Assembly (NCBI RefSeq): GCF_002029235.1 | Contig: NZ_MZGV01000028.1 | Coordinates: 1 to 60,316 of the forward strand | Reading direction: 5' to 3' | DNA from: Clostridium oryzae | GTDB lineage: Bacteria > Bacillota > Clostridia > Clostridiales > Clostridiaceae | DNA: 60,316 nucleotides | Shown: positions 42,834 through 51,840 of the stretch, piece by piece | Layout of the letters: each line of letters opens with the position of its first letter | How positions within the stretch are numbered: the first letter of the stretch is position 1 | The notes under the pieces: model-generated | Told to the model about the DNA's origin: nothing | Database searches by the model: none | Seen by the model: only the letters and a program-made list of their open reading frames with translations | Translations under genes and position numbers: made by a program

Positions 42834-43556
42834 TTATATATTCTGAATCCATAGTAAAGCCTTAGCGAATCTTTGCGGAACGTCAGAAAAATGACCTCCT
42901 TCATTCCACTCCAATAACAGATTTTCGTTGCAAACAAGCTGCTCTTTAAGAATTTCAGCAGTCCGTTTTGTGTACTGACCTACTTTTGCCATTCTGCTGT
43001 TTCTCACAAACTCCTCATTTTTACCTAGTGACATATATATTTTTAAATCTCTATTTACTAATTTGTGTTTTTCAATAAATTCAATCCATTTGTCATACCA
43101 TAAAGAACCTGAAAGACAGCCTATTTTACCAAAAATCCCTGTAATATAGGCTGTATATAAAGTTGCTAATCCAGCAAGTGAATACCCTATTAGAGCAGTA
43201 TTCTGAGGTTCAACTTTAGTTCTATAATTTTTATCAATAAAAGGCTTTATAGAGCTTACTAGTGTTTCAATATAAGTTAATGCCTCCCCTTCAAAATCAT
43301 CACTTTTTTTAGATAATCTAGGCGCAGGCCACGGCGAGTAGTCTCTATTCCAATTAAGTGATTGGATGCTTACAGCAATAAACTCCTCACAATCAGTATT
43401 AAAATGTGATTCTATATCGCTAATCACTTGTTCCACACCATCATCACCATTAATATACACTACAGGATAACACGTATTACTACTGTCATAATTCTCTGGA
43501 AGATACAAAATACATTTATAGCCTGTAATAATTATATTCTTTATAGTTCCTTTCAT
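42834..43556 (-). CDS. Alpha/beta hydrolase, enterochelin-esterase-like
   Basis: 240 residues of the putative esterase family: the nucleophile serine in GYSLAG, an oxyanion region PVVYINGDDG and a C-terminal catalytic His in NEGGHFSD. There is no signal peptide, so it is cytoplasmic. The substrate is unknown, possibly an ester or siderophore-like compound. The start is the ATG at 43556 with GGAG 7 nt upstream; the longer frame runs into the palindrome at 43596. It is convergent with the reductase gene, 38 bp apart. Confidence 0.83.
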   Translation of the reverse strand: MKGTIKNIIITGYKCILYLPENYDSSNTCYPVVYINGDDGVEQVISDIESHFNTDCEEFIAVSIQSLNWNRDYSPWPAPRLSKKSDDFEGEALTYIETLVSSIKPFIDKNYRTKVEPQNTALIGYSLAGLATLYTAYITGIFGKIGCLSGSLWYDKWIEFIEKHKLVNRDLKIYMSLGKNEEFVRNSRMAKVGQYTKRTAEILKEQLVCNENLLLEWNEGGHFSDVPQRFAKALLWIQNI

Positions 43557-43595
43557 CTTTGTTCTCCTCTTATCTGCCATTATCTGAATTCTATC

Positions 43596-43624
43596 AAATG
43601 TCACGTGCCTGGCACGTGACATTT
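43596..43624. repeat. 29-bp palindrome, copy 1
   Basis: AAATGTCACGTGCC and GGCACGTGACATTT surround a single T. An identical 29-mer lies at 46264-46292. This one is between the divergent esterase and rfbB genes, where it would be in the esterase mRNA leader. Confidence 0.75.
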
Positions 43625-43766
43625 TTGCCTACGATACACCCATTATATTACATAACCATAAGATTGACTATATCATTGCTTTCTAAAAAACTTTAATAAT
43701 TTACTTGACCCTTCCCTCACGTCATCTAATATACTTGTGTCATCAAAACAAGAGGAGAGATTCTAT

Positions 43767-44759
43767 ATGAAAACTTATTTAGTAACAGGCGGTGCCGGAT
43801 TTATCGGCTCAAATTTCATTCAATACTTATTTGAAACTTACAAAGAGGACATAAGGATTATTAATCTCGATCTTCTCACTTATGCAGCTAATCTTGAAAA
43901 TTTAAAGACAGTAGAAAGCAATAAAAATTACCAGTTTATAAAAGGAGATGTTTGTGATAAAGCTCTTGTAACTAATTTATTGTCAGCCTATAATGTGGAC
44001 TACATAGTGCATTTTGCAGCCGAAACTCATGTAGACAGGAGCATTGAAAGTTCTGATGAGTTTGTACGCACTAACATACTAGGAACAATGAATTTATTAG
44101 ATTGTTCAAAAGCAGCCTGGGAAAGCAAAGAAGGTTTTAAAAATGATAAGAGATTCTTATATGTATCTACAGATGAGGTATACGGAGAATCACCTGATGG
44201 AGGATACTTCACAGAGGAAACGCCTATAGCACCAAGGAATCCTTATTCTGCTAGTAAAGCCAGTGCAGATATGATGGCTAAGGCTTACTATGATACCTAC
44301 CATTTTCCCGTAATACGTACTCGCTGCAGCAATAACTACGGTCCACATCAGTTTACAGAAAAGTTAATCCCGCTGCTTATCAATAATTGTATTGCAAACA
44401 AAAAATTACCGATTTATGGAGATGGCTTAGCTGTAAGAGATTGGCTTTATGTTAAAGATCACTGCAGAGCTATCGATTTGGCGATAACAAAAGGACGACT
44501 GGGGGATATTTATAATGTAGGAGGCCACAACGAGAAAAATACACTTGAGATAGCTGAAACAATTGTGAATCTTTTAAACCAAGAGTATAATTTTAATATT
44601 CCTAAAAATTGTATATCCTTTGTTAGTGATCGTAAAGGACATGATAGAAGATACGCAATAGATCCAACTAAAATTCGCACAAAATTAGGTTGGAACCCTA
44701 AAGTAAAATTTGAAGACGGAATAAGGCAAACTATAGACTGGTATCTAGAGAACAATTAA
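43767..44759 (+). CDS. rfbB: dTDP-glucose 4,6-dehydratase
   Basis: 330 residues of an extended short-chain dehydrogenase: NAD motif GGAGFIG near residue 8, active-site STDEVYGE, YSASKAS and RCSNNYGPHQF with WNPKVKFEDG near the end. It makes dTDP-4-keto-6-deoxyglucose for surface sugars such as rhamnose. The other rhamnose genes are absent here, which is unusual. The start is the ATG at 43767 with GAGGAG upstream; the longer frame has no site. Confidence 0.9.
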   Translation: MKTYLVTGGAGFIGSNFIQYLFETYKEDIRIINLDLLTYAANLENLKTVESNKNYQFIKGDVCDKALVTNLLSAYNVDYIVHFAAETHVDRSIESSDEFVRTNILGTMNLLDCSKAAWESKEGFKNDKRFLYVSTDEVYGESPDGGYFTEETPIAPRNPYSASKASADMMAKAYYDTYHFPVIRTRCSNNYGPHQFTEKLIPLLINNCIANKKLPIYGDGLAVRDWLYVKDHCRAIDLAITKGRLGDIYNVGGHNEKNTLEIAETIVNLLNQEYNFNIPKNCISFVSDRKGHDRRYAIDPTKIRTKLGWNPKVKFEDGIRQTIDWYLENN

Positions 44760-44798
44760 TAATTATAAATAATTAATGAGGAATTAAGGTGGTAATTC

Positions 44799-45989
44799 AT
44801 GAGAGATAAATGTTACTACACTTCTGGAGAATTCGCAAAAAAAGCTAATGTATCAGTACGTACTATAAGATACTATGATAATCAGGGAGTACTTAAGCCA
44901 AGTCATATCAGTGAGTCAGGGTATCGATTATATACAGACTCGGACTTTGCAAAGCTGCAAAAAATACTAATACTAAAATATCTTGGCTTTTCGTTAGAAG
45001 AAATAATCGATATAACAATCAATGATAACGATCATGATTACTTAAAACATTCCTTCGAGCTTCAGCTGAAGTTAGTAAGAGAAAAAATTGAGCATCTTAA
45101 GTTAGTGGAACAATCTATACAGGAGACTTCAAAAGTTTTTGATGTTAATCAAGATATTGATTGGAATAGAATCATTCACCTTATTCATATTACAAATATG
45201 GAAAAGACACTTATAGAGCAATATAAAAATAGTTCCAATGTAAACGCACGAATAGAACTTCATAAAAATTATTCAGTAAATCCTGTTGGATGGTTTCAGT
45301 GGATCTTTTCGAAGCTTAAGTTAAAACCCGGCATGAGAATTCTTGAAATTGGCTGTGGTAATGGAGAACTGTGGAAAGTAAATAGGTCCTTTATCCCAAA
45401 GGAAGCCTCCTTAACATTATCGGACATATCTATGGGAATGCTTAACGATGCTAAAGAAAATCTAAAAGATATAGAAACTGATATTACTTTTCAACAATTT
45501 GATTGCCACTGTATCCCTGCTGAAGATAAAAGTTTCGATATGATTATAGCTAATCATGTTATGTTTTATCTAAAAGATAGGGATAAAGCTCTTAATGAGA
45601 TTAAGCGTGTACTTAAAAATAGCGGTTCTTTCTACTGCAGTACCTATGGCAAAGAGCACATGAAAGAAATAGAACAATTAGTAAAAGAATTTGATTCAAG
45701 GATTGCTCTTTCCGAAGTAAATTTATACGATATATTCGGATTGGAAAATGGAGAATCTGAATTAAAGAATTACTTTCATGAGGTTAGCAAATATATTTAC
45801 GATGATTATCTTTTAGTGGATAATGAACTACCGCTGCTTGATTATATATTATCCTGCCACGGTAATCAACATGAATACTTAAATTCGAAATATGTTGAAT
45901 TTAAAAACTTTATTATACAAAAGATAAATAAAAAAAATGGATTGAGAATTACAAAGATGGCAGGAATTTTTTGTTGTAAAAAAGGGTAG
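44799..45989 (+). CDS. MerR regulator fused to a SAM methyltransferase
   Basis: 396 residues. The first 75 form a MerR winged helix (YTSGEFAKKANVSVRTIRYY, then YRLYTDSDFAKLQKI), followed by a coiled coil to about 125. From about 150 a class I methyltransferase appears (MRILEIGCGNGELW, with NHVMFYLKDRDKALNEIKRV), then an extra C-terminal part. A regulator that also methylates suggests substrate-sensing control of a modification reaction. AAGGTGG precedes the ATG, 40 nt after rfbB. The target molecule is unknown. Confidence 0.85.
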   Translation: MRDKCYYTSGEFAKKANVSVRTIRYYDNQGVLKPSHISESGYRLYTDSDFAKLQKILILKYLGFSLEEIIDITINDNDHDYLKHSFELQLKLVREKIEHLKLVEQSIQETSKVFDVNQDIDWNRIIHLIHITNMEKTLIEQYKNSSNVNARIELHKNYSVNPVGWFQWIFSKLKLKPGMRILEIGCGNGELWKVNRSFIPKEASLTLSDISMGMLNDAKENLKDIETDITFQQFDCHCIPAEDKSFDMIIANHVMFYLKDRDKALNEIKRVLKNSGSFYCSTYGKEHMKEIEQLVKEFDSRIALSEVNLYDIFGLENGESELKNYFHEVSKYIYDDYLLVDNELPLLDYILSCHGNQHEYLNSKYVEFKNFIIQKINKKNGLRITKMAGIFCCKKG

Positions 45990-46005
45990 GAACGGTTATG
46001 AGATT

Positions 46006-46248
46006 ATGGAAAAATTAAAATCTTATGGTTTTACTGACATAAGTGAAGGAACTATTTATCAATTACTCGTCCGCCTAGAAAAAAAGAAGATAATCTCTTC
46101 AAAATTTAGACCATCTCCACTGGGTCCAAATCAGAAATATTATTCTATTACAGCTGATGGATTAGATATGCTTCATTCTTTTGAAGACTACTGGAATAGT
46201 ATTTCTGAAACAGTTAATAAAATTTTAGATTTGGGGGTAGAAAAATAA
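46006..46248 (+). pseudogene. PadR-family regulator, N-terminally truncated
   Basis: The 80 residues cover most of a PadR winged helix (SEGTIYQLLVRLEKKKIISS, NQKYYSITADGLDML) but lack the first helix of about 20-25 residues. The frame before the ATG reads GYEIMEKLK, which is native PadR sequence, and runs without a start into the end of the methyltransferase gene. The gene was probably fused to this place by a deletion. It has no ribosome site of its own. Confidence 0.7.
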
Positions 46249-46265
46249 TGAATTATGAGAATAAA
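46248..46265 (+). pseudogene. Six-codon stub of the gene after padR
   Basis: ATGAATTATGAGAATAAA overlaps the PadR stop in the TAATG form usual for a coupled second gene, often a DUF1700/HAAS membrane protein. The natural sequence ends where the 29-bp palindrome begins; beyond it the frame runs antisense through murR. Confidence 0.4.
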
Positions 46266-46292
46266 ATGTCACGTGCCTGGCACGTGACATTT
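46264..46292. repeat. 29-bp palindrome, copy 2
   Basis: Identical to 43596-43624, with further A/T pairing outside. It lies between the PadR remnant and the end of murR and could be a bidirectional terminator. Confidence 0.75.
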
Positions 46293-46301
46293 TATATGAT
46301 T

Positions 46302-47156
46302 TCACTTTATTCTTTTACTCATAGCCGCCATTCTTGTATTCTCCAATGCTTCTTTAACGTCATCAAACATATTACTGGCAACAGCAGTAAACAGTATATC
46401 AATAACATTAAGCTGGGCTATTCTTGAGGACATAGCTCCGCTTCTGAACGTAATCTCTGGTGAAAGCACAAATAAATTAATATCACATATACTGCTAATA
46501 GAATTGTTTCCAAACTTAGTTATGCTTACAGTTGTCGCACCTGCTTCTTTTGCTATCTGAATAGATTCAAAGGTGTCCGTTGTTTCACCAGAATAGGAGA
46601 TTGCAACAGCAACATCACCTTTTTTTAGATTAGATGCAAACTCAACTTGAAGATGTGTATCCGGCGTAGCTCTCACATTCTTATTAATTCTGGTAAATTT
46701 CTGAAAGGCATCCATAGCAATTATCTGTGAAGCCCCTATACCGTAAAAATCTATTCGATCTGCTTTTGTTATAGCTTCAACTGCTTTTTCAACAGCTTCT
46801 TCCGATAAAACCTCCATAGTATTGTCTATAGATTTTTTATTATTGTAGCTAATATTTTTCATAATGATAGCAAGATCATCTTTTGGTTCTACATCGGTAT
46901 ATCTATTTTCATTATCTCTATTAAAATTAACTGTATCCTTAGCAATCATTATCCTAAATTCTTTATAGCCTTTATAACCAAGAATCTTACATAGCCTTAC
47001 TACTGCTGATTGCGATGAACCACTCTTCATTGATAGTTTCTTTATTGATAGGTCAGATATCTCTTTCGGATTATCAAGAATATACTGAGCAATCTTTTTC
47101 TCTGATGGATTTAAATTATTAATTATTTCTTTAATGCGAATTAAACTACCAGTCAT
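46302..47156 (-). CDS. murR: MurR/RpiR-family transcriptional regulator
   Basis: 284 residues: an N-terminal RpiR helix-turn-helix (about 1-77, [20 protein letters not shown]) and a sugar-phosphate isomerase (SIS) domain (about 125-250, [23 protein letters not shown]). In this context it should sense MurNAc-6-phosphate and repress the recycling genes. It is the last gene of the cluster, 29 nt after namZ, with GAGAGG before the ATG. Candidate operators (TGAAACTTTATT type) lie at 53862 and 60009. Confidence 0.85.
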   Translation of the reverse strand: MTGSLIRIKEIINNLNPSEKKIAQYILDNPKEISDLSIKKLSMKSGSSQSAVVRLCKILGYKGYKEFRIMIAKDTVNFNRDNENRYTDVEPKDDLAIIMKNISYNNKKSIDNTMEVLSEEAVEKAVEAITKADRIDFYGIGASQIIAMDAFQKFTRINKNVRATPDTHLQVEFASNLKKGDVAVAISYSGETTDTFESIQIAKEAGATTVSITKFGNNSISSICDINLFVLSPEITFRSGAMSSRIAQLNVIDILFTAVASNMFDDVKEALENTRMAAMSKRIK

Positions 47157-47185
47157 GTACTATATCCTCTCTTAATAAAATATAA

Positions 47186-48331
47186 TTAATACAAATGGTA
47201 TTTCTCCTTAACAGATATAAATCTTTTAACCTCATTCTGCCATAGACTATATAACTGCTCTACCTTATAAGAATTCTTCCTGACACGATCATCTCCCGTT
47301 AAATAGTCAATGCCAAAACTAGACTTCTTTTCTCCAAAAGTAATAAATTCGAATTTATCACCACTAGCTTTCCTAATTGTATCATATAAGAATAATCCTG
47401 TCTTTACAGGTTTGTATATATATCTATCTATTACATGAAGCTGAATCCCCCTGCATAGCTCTCCATTATGCTTAGAAAATGTTGGTGTAAAAAAAGCCGG
47501 CGTAAATTTTACCCCTGGAAGATTCATTGAATTCATAATATCAGCTATTCTATTAGCATTAAGCCAGGGTGCTCCTATAATCTCGAAAGGTTTTGTAGTA
47601 CCTCTTCCTTCGGAAATGTTAGTTCCTTCAAAAATGCACGTACCTGTATACACTATTGAAGTATCTACTGATGGCATATTAGGTGAAGGCATAATCCAGC
47701 TTAGTCCTGTCTCATCAAAGTACATATCTCTTTTCCAATTTTTCATTGGAATGACCTCTAAATCACAGCCAATAGAAAATTCCTCATTGAATAACTTTGC
47801 AGTTTCCCCAATAGTCAATCCATATCTCTGAGGAATAGGATATCTTCCAACAAATGAACGGAACTTTTCTTTCAAAAGATTTCCTTCTACATCTTTTCCG
47901 TTGATGGGGTTTGGTCTATCAAAGACAACAAACTTTTTGTTAAACTCCCTGCAGCTTTCCATTGCATAGGCCATGGTGTAAAGATATGTATAAAACCTTG
48001 CACCAGCATCCTGTATATCCAAGGCAAGTACATCAACATTATTTAATATTTCTTCTGAAGGCTTTTTATTTTTCCCATAAAGGCTGTAAACTATTATACC
48101 TGTAGCTTCATCGATATAGCTGTCAACCTTTTCTCCTGCCTGAACATCTCCTCTTATACCATGCTCTGGTGAATAAAGTGCTGTAAGATAGGTTTTTTCT
48201 TTTAAAATATCTACCGTGCTCTTAAAATCACTGTTATATCCAGTATTATTCGTAATTAATCCAACTTTTTTATGTTGAAATAGATCTAAATAATCCTCAA
48301 TATTATCAATTCCTAGACTCACTTTACTCAT
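47186..48331 (-). CDS. namZ: Exo-beta-N-acetylmuramidase (DUF1343, GH171)
   Basis: 381 residues of the DUF1343 family, for which B. subtilis NamZ was shown to release MurNAc from non-reducing ends. Family features include LYSPEHGIRGD, DIQDAGARFYTYLYTM, FDRPNPING and FEGTNISEGRGT. It has no signal peptide, unlike the secreted Bacillus enzyme, so it probably works on imported fragments in the cytoplasm. It starts 1 nt after the glmA stop, with GAGG inside that gene, so it is coupled. Confidence 0.87.
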   Translation of the reverse strand: MSKVSLGIDNIEDYLDLFQHKKVGLITNNTGYNSDFKSTVDILKEKTYLTALYSPEHGIRGDVQAGEKVDSYIDEATGIIVYSLYGKNKKPSEEILNNVDVLALDIQDAGARFYTYLYTMAYAMESCREFNKKFVVFDRPNPINGKDVEGNLLKEKFRSFVGRYPIPQRYGLTIGETAKLFNEEFSIGCDLEVIPMKNWKRDMYFDETGLSWIMPSPNMPSVDTSIVYTGTCIFEGTNISEGRGTTKPFEIIGAPWLNANRIADIMNSMNLPGVKFTPAFFTPTFSKHNGELCRGIQLHVIDRYIYKPVKTGLFLYDTIRKASGDKFEFITFGEKKSSFGIDYLTGDDRVRKNSYKVEQLYSLWQNEVKRFISVKEKYHLY

Positions 48332-48332
48332 T

Positions 48333-49319
48333 TTACAAATCCTCTACTTTAGTAGCATGTTTATATTTTCTCCATGGCATAAAATTGAATTTTCCATAAT
48401 AATTAATTATCTGTCTACTCGTCCAATCAATTACCATATTTTCAACATTTCGCTGCTTTAATATTTCAAGAGCTTTGTATAATATCAATAGTCCAAGTCC
48501 GCATTTTCTATAAGCTTCATCTATACCTATAGGTCCAAGACCACCATAATTACTTCCAAGTGACTGTCTCCAATATACAGGTGCACCAATAAATTTACTT
48601 TTATTATCATATATATGAGCAAAACCTATTATTTTATCTCCATCTTTCATTACAACAACATCTCTATCCTCCATGCCCATTTCGAAAAATTCTAAAAATT
48701 CCTCATACCATCTCCCAGGGAAACATCTTTCAAAAAAGCTATATAGCTCAGCTTTTTCATTTATATCAAGCAGCTTAACTGCATATCTGCTATCCCTATT
48801 AAGTGATATACCTGGAAGTCTACTAAAATCTACCTTTGATATATCAGCTATTAAATCATAAGATTCACCTTCTATTTTATAGCCCATACTGTTAAAAAAC
48901 TCTTCTGCAAATATGCACTCGGAGGGTATTCCTGGAAAAAAGTGATAAGTATCTCCAGCTACATGAATGTTCTTTACTCCAGCCGCCTTCAAATCCTTTT
49001 CTGCTTCACTAAGAAGTTTTTTTGCTATGCCTTGTTTTCTATAATGCATATCTACTATTATTGAATTTATATATCCAACTTGCCTATCTGGCTCCAATAA
49101 ACCGCTTTTATAAATGGACTGCTTATATACTATAAATGCTATAAGCTTGCCTTCATCAAAAACCCCTACCATTTTTTTATTTTGTCTGTCCCCTCTTAAA
49201 TTTTGGCTGAACAATTTATAGTCCATAGGATAGACAGCTCCCAGATTATCGTTCCATAATCTCATTCCTTCATTTATTACTTTTTCATCATTAAAGCTTA
49301 TTTCTTTAAATTCCATCAC
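48333..49319 (-). CDS. glmA: Glucosamine/glucosaminide N-acetyltransferase (two GNAT domains)
   Basis: 328 residues with two GNAT domains: the first has MHYRKQGIAKKLL, the second IDEAYRKCGLGLLILY. The C. acetobutylicum GlmA is a two-domain enzyme of this kind encoded next to murK, which acetylates glucosamine and glucosamine-containing sugars. Here it would re-acetylate de-N-acetylated wall fragments so that NagZ, MurK and MurQ can act. It overlaps murK by 14 nt. The start is GTG 49319 or the next ATG; AGGAG is 8 nt from the GTG. Confidence 0.8.
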   Translation of the reverse strand: MMEFKEISFNDEKVINEGMRLWNDNLGAVYPMDYKLFSQNLRGDRQNKKMVGVFDEGKLIAFIVYKQSIYKSGLLEPDRQVGYINSIIVDMHYRKQGIAKKLLSEAEKDLKAAGVKNIHVAGDTYHFFPGIPSECIFAEEFFNSMGYKIEGESYDLIADISKVDFSRLPGISLNRDSRYAVKLLDINEKAELYSFFERCFPGRWYEEFLEFFEMGMEDRDVVVMKDGDKIIGFAHIYDNKSKFIGAPVYWRQSLGSNYGGLGPIGIDEAYRKCGLGLLILYKALEILKQRNVENMVIDWTSRQIINYYGKFNFMPWRKYKHATKVEDL

Positions 49320-50232
49320 CTATCTCACTCCTTGCAATTAGAACGGCTCCCCAGGCCGAATCTTTTTTCATTTTAATTATTTCAATATTAGGATAACTCT
49401 CCAGCACTGCTTTTTTAAATTGATCATACAAATACTCTATATTATTAATACTGCCGCCAGCAGTAGTAAGATACACTTTAGCTTTATTAAAATGAAGCCT
49501 CTCTACAACTGCCTTTACAGATAAATATAATTCATATGCACAGTCGCTAAATATTTTTTTTGCTGCATTGTCACCCTTGCGACAGGCCTCGTTTACAACG
49601 ACTGTAAGACTAGCTATTTCTTTTTTTCCTATGCCGCTTCTATAAATATATGCAACTAAATCCTCACAACAATTGAGCTTTAGATATTCTAAAACCATAC
49701 TTTCCAGTATAGTTTTCTCTCCACGTCCATCATAGCTTTTTAAGGCAGCTTTTATAGCTCTCACACCTATATCATAACCACTTCCTTCATCACCTATAAT
49801 ATGTCCCCAGCCGCCTGATCTGAAAAATGTTCCATTCTTATCTTTACCATAGCATATTGAACCAGTTCCTGATATGACTATTATTCCTTCCTGTTTACCA
49901 ATTCCGCCGCTCAAAGCTATCTCCGCATCATTTACTACTATTATCCTGCCTTTATAAATATCAGCTAATATTTCATTTATTATTTTTTTATCCTGAGGTC
50001 TTCCAGCTCCTGCTGTACCGATACAGATGGCTTCGCATTCTTCAAGTGAAAGGCCTAAAGTGCTTATTCCTTCATAGATTATAGACTGCAAAACCTGTTT
50101 TACTTCTTCTACATTTGATGAATTTATATTTGCTGGTCCCCTGCTGCATTCAACAAGGCTCTCACCCTCCATTGCTGCAATTCTAAGATGAGTTTTAGTA
50201 CCTCCGCCGTCTATTCCTATGACATATTTCAT
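49306..50232 (-). CDS. murK: MurNAc/GlcNAc kinase (BadF/BcrA family)
   Basis: 308 residues of the ASKHA sugar kinase fold: phosphate loop VIGIDGGGTKTH, VISGTGSICYG and GGWGHIIGDEGSGYDIG. C. acetobutylicum MurK phosphorylates both MurNAc and GlcNAc at O6, and the same neighbours (nagZ, glmA) are found here. It replaces the phosphotransferase step (MurP) used by Bacillus and E. coli. The start is the ATG at 50232 with GAGGTG 6 nt upstream, 11 nt after nagZ. Confidence 0.87.
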   Translation of the reverse strand: MKYVIGIDGGGTKTHLRIAAMEGESLVECSRGPANINSSNVEEVKQVLQSIIYEGISTLGLSLEECEAICIGTAGAGRPQDKKIINEILADIYKGRIIVVNDAEIALSGGIGKQEGIIVISGTGSICYGKDKNGTFFRSGGWGHIIGDEGSGYDIGVRAIKAALKSYDGRGEKTILESMVLEYLKLNCCEDLVAYIYRSGIGKKEIASLTVVVNEACRKGDNAAKKIFSDCAYELYLSVKAVVERLHFNKAKVYLTTAGGSINNIEYLYDQFKKAVLESYPNIEIIKMKKDSAWGAVLIARSEIGDGI

Positions 50233-50243
50233 AATGTCCACCT

Positions 50244-51824
50244 CTATTCAGTTAATTTAACAGGTGATATTCCTGATGCTTCTATCTCCCCTGATATTAC
50301 CTTTATAACATTTTTGACAGATAATTCTGTGTACTCATAAACATTTATATAAGTTGAAACTTCATTAAAGTGAACATAATAGTAAGGGCTTCTCATAGAA
50401 ACAACTATTATTTTATCTGTTACTTCCTGTATTTTCTTTACAAGTTCAATTTGTTCACTGTTTGCTTCAGCATTATAAACTCCCACTATGACTGTATCTG
50501 CTCCTTTACAGGAACCAGCTATTTCATCAATCAATTCCTTACTTGGTTTCAGTGGAATCAAAAAAGCATCTCCACCAAATTTTTCCCTTAGCATTTCACA
50601 GAAAGAATTTCTCATTTTAATTTGATCATCAGCTATATTTAGAGCCAATGCTTCAGTAGAAATGGATTTTACCTTCCCCTTTACCGGCAGCAATTTTTTC
50701 TCATCTTTTAAAATGGTTATGCTTTTCCTGCTTATTCTATCCGCAAGTTCATATCCTTTTTTATATAAAGTATTTACAGAATCAAACCTACCCTTCCTAT
50801 CATACTTATTAACGCTATACTTATTTTTTATTTCTATGATTTTTATGACTGATTCATCTATTCTCTCTTCAGCTATTTCACCATTAAGAACTGCAGTCTT
50901 TATAGCATCTATACATTTTTCCTGCACTTCCTTAGTATGCGAAATGCAAAGCAAATCTGCACCTGCTTTAATTGCCATAACTGCAGCCTTATCGCTTCCA
51001 TAGAAATCAGCTATAGCTTTCATCTCCATGCAGTCTGTAACAACAATTCCGTTAAAACCAAGCTCTTTCTTAAGAAGTGATGTAAGTACGTTATAAGAAA
51101 GAGTCCCAGGCTTTTTTTCTGATTCAATAGCGGGAAAAAGTACATGAGCCGACATTATTGCATCTACACCAGCGTTTATAGCTTTTTTAAATGGCAATAG
51201 CTCTATATTCTGAAGCCTCTCCATATCATGATTTACGACTGGAAGGCTTAAATGAGAATCCACATCAGTGTCTCCATGACCCGGAAAATGTTTTGCCACA
51301 GCAAGTACATTACTCTCTTTAAGACCTTTTATTAAATCTATTCCTAATTGAGAAACCTTTTCTGGATCATCACCATAAGATCTGCATCCAATTACGGGAT
51401 TTTTAGGATTACAGTTTACATCCATAACTGGAGCCAAATTCATATTTATCCCTAATATTCTTAGTTCTTCTCCCTCGATTTTCCCCTGTCTAAACGTACT
51501 TCCAGCTTCATTAGCTGCTCCAAAAGCCATGTTGCCTGGAAAAGCAGTCACCTCTTCTGCTAACCTTGTAACCATCCCCCCCTCCTGATCTATAGAAATA
51601 AATCCAGGAATTCCGTTATGCTTTACAAGTTTCTGCTGAAGGTTTGTTGTAAGTTTTTTCACTTCTTCCTTATTACCTATATTTCTGGTAAATAAAATAA
51701 CATTTCCTACATTTTTGTTTTTTATTATTTCATCAATATGATCATCATAAGATTTAGAAGGAAAACCACACATGACCATTTGTCCAATTTTTATATCAAT
51801 GGAAAGCTTTCTTATATCAACCAT
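50244..51824 (-). CDS. nagZ: Beta-N-acetylglucosaminidase, GH3
   Basis: 526 residues. The GH3 barrel (about 1-340) has KHFPGHGDTDVDSH, whose Asp-His pair is the acid/base of NagZ-type enzymes, and the nucleophile Asp in VVTDCMEMKA. A second alpha/beta domain follows (about 375-520), as in the two-domain Gram-positive enzymes. It cleaves GlcNAc from GlcNAc-MurNAc-peptides. No signal peptide is seen, so it is probably cytoplasmic. The start is the ATG at 51824 with AGGAG upstream. Confidence 0.9.
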   Translation of the reverse strand: MVDIRKLSIDIKIGQMVMCGFPSKSYDDHIDEIIKNKNVGNVILFTRNIGNKEEVKKLTTNLQQKLVKHNGIPGFISIDQEGGMVTRLAEEVTAFPGNMAFGAANEAGSTFRQGKIEGEELRILGINMNLAPVMDVNCNPKNPVIGCRSYGDDPEKVSQLGIDLIKGLKESNVLAVAKHFPGHGDTDVDSHLSLPVVNHDMERLQNIELLPFKKAINAGVDAIMSAHVLFPAIESEKKPGTLSYNVLTSLLKKELGFNGIVVTDCMEMKAIADFYGSDKAAVMAIKAGADLLCISHTKEVQEKCIDAIKTAVLNGEIAEERIDESVIKIIEIKNKYSVNKYDRKGRFDSVNTLYKKGYELADRISRKSITILKDEKKLLPVKGKVKSISTEALALNIADDQIKMRNSFCEMLREKFGGDAFLIPLKPSKELIDEIAGSCKGADTVIVGVYNAEANSEQIELVKKIQEVTDKIIVVSMRSPYYYVHFNEVSTYINVYEYTELSVKNVIKVISGEIEASGISPVKLTE

Positions 51825-51840
51825 AAAAATTACTCCTATC

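Noticed and set aside
43737..43766. Longer start for rfbB adding MSSKQEERFY
   Set aside because: The ribosome site GAGGAG lies inside that extension; the NAD-binding fold starts at the ATG at 43767.
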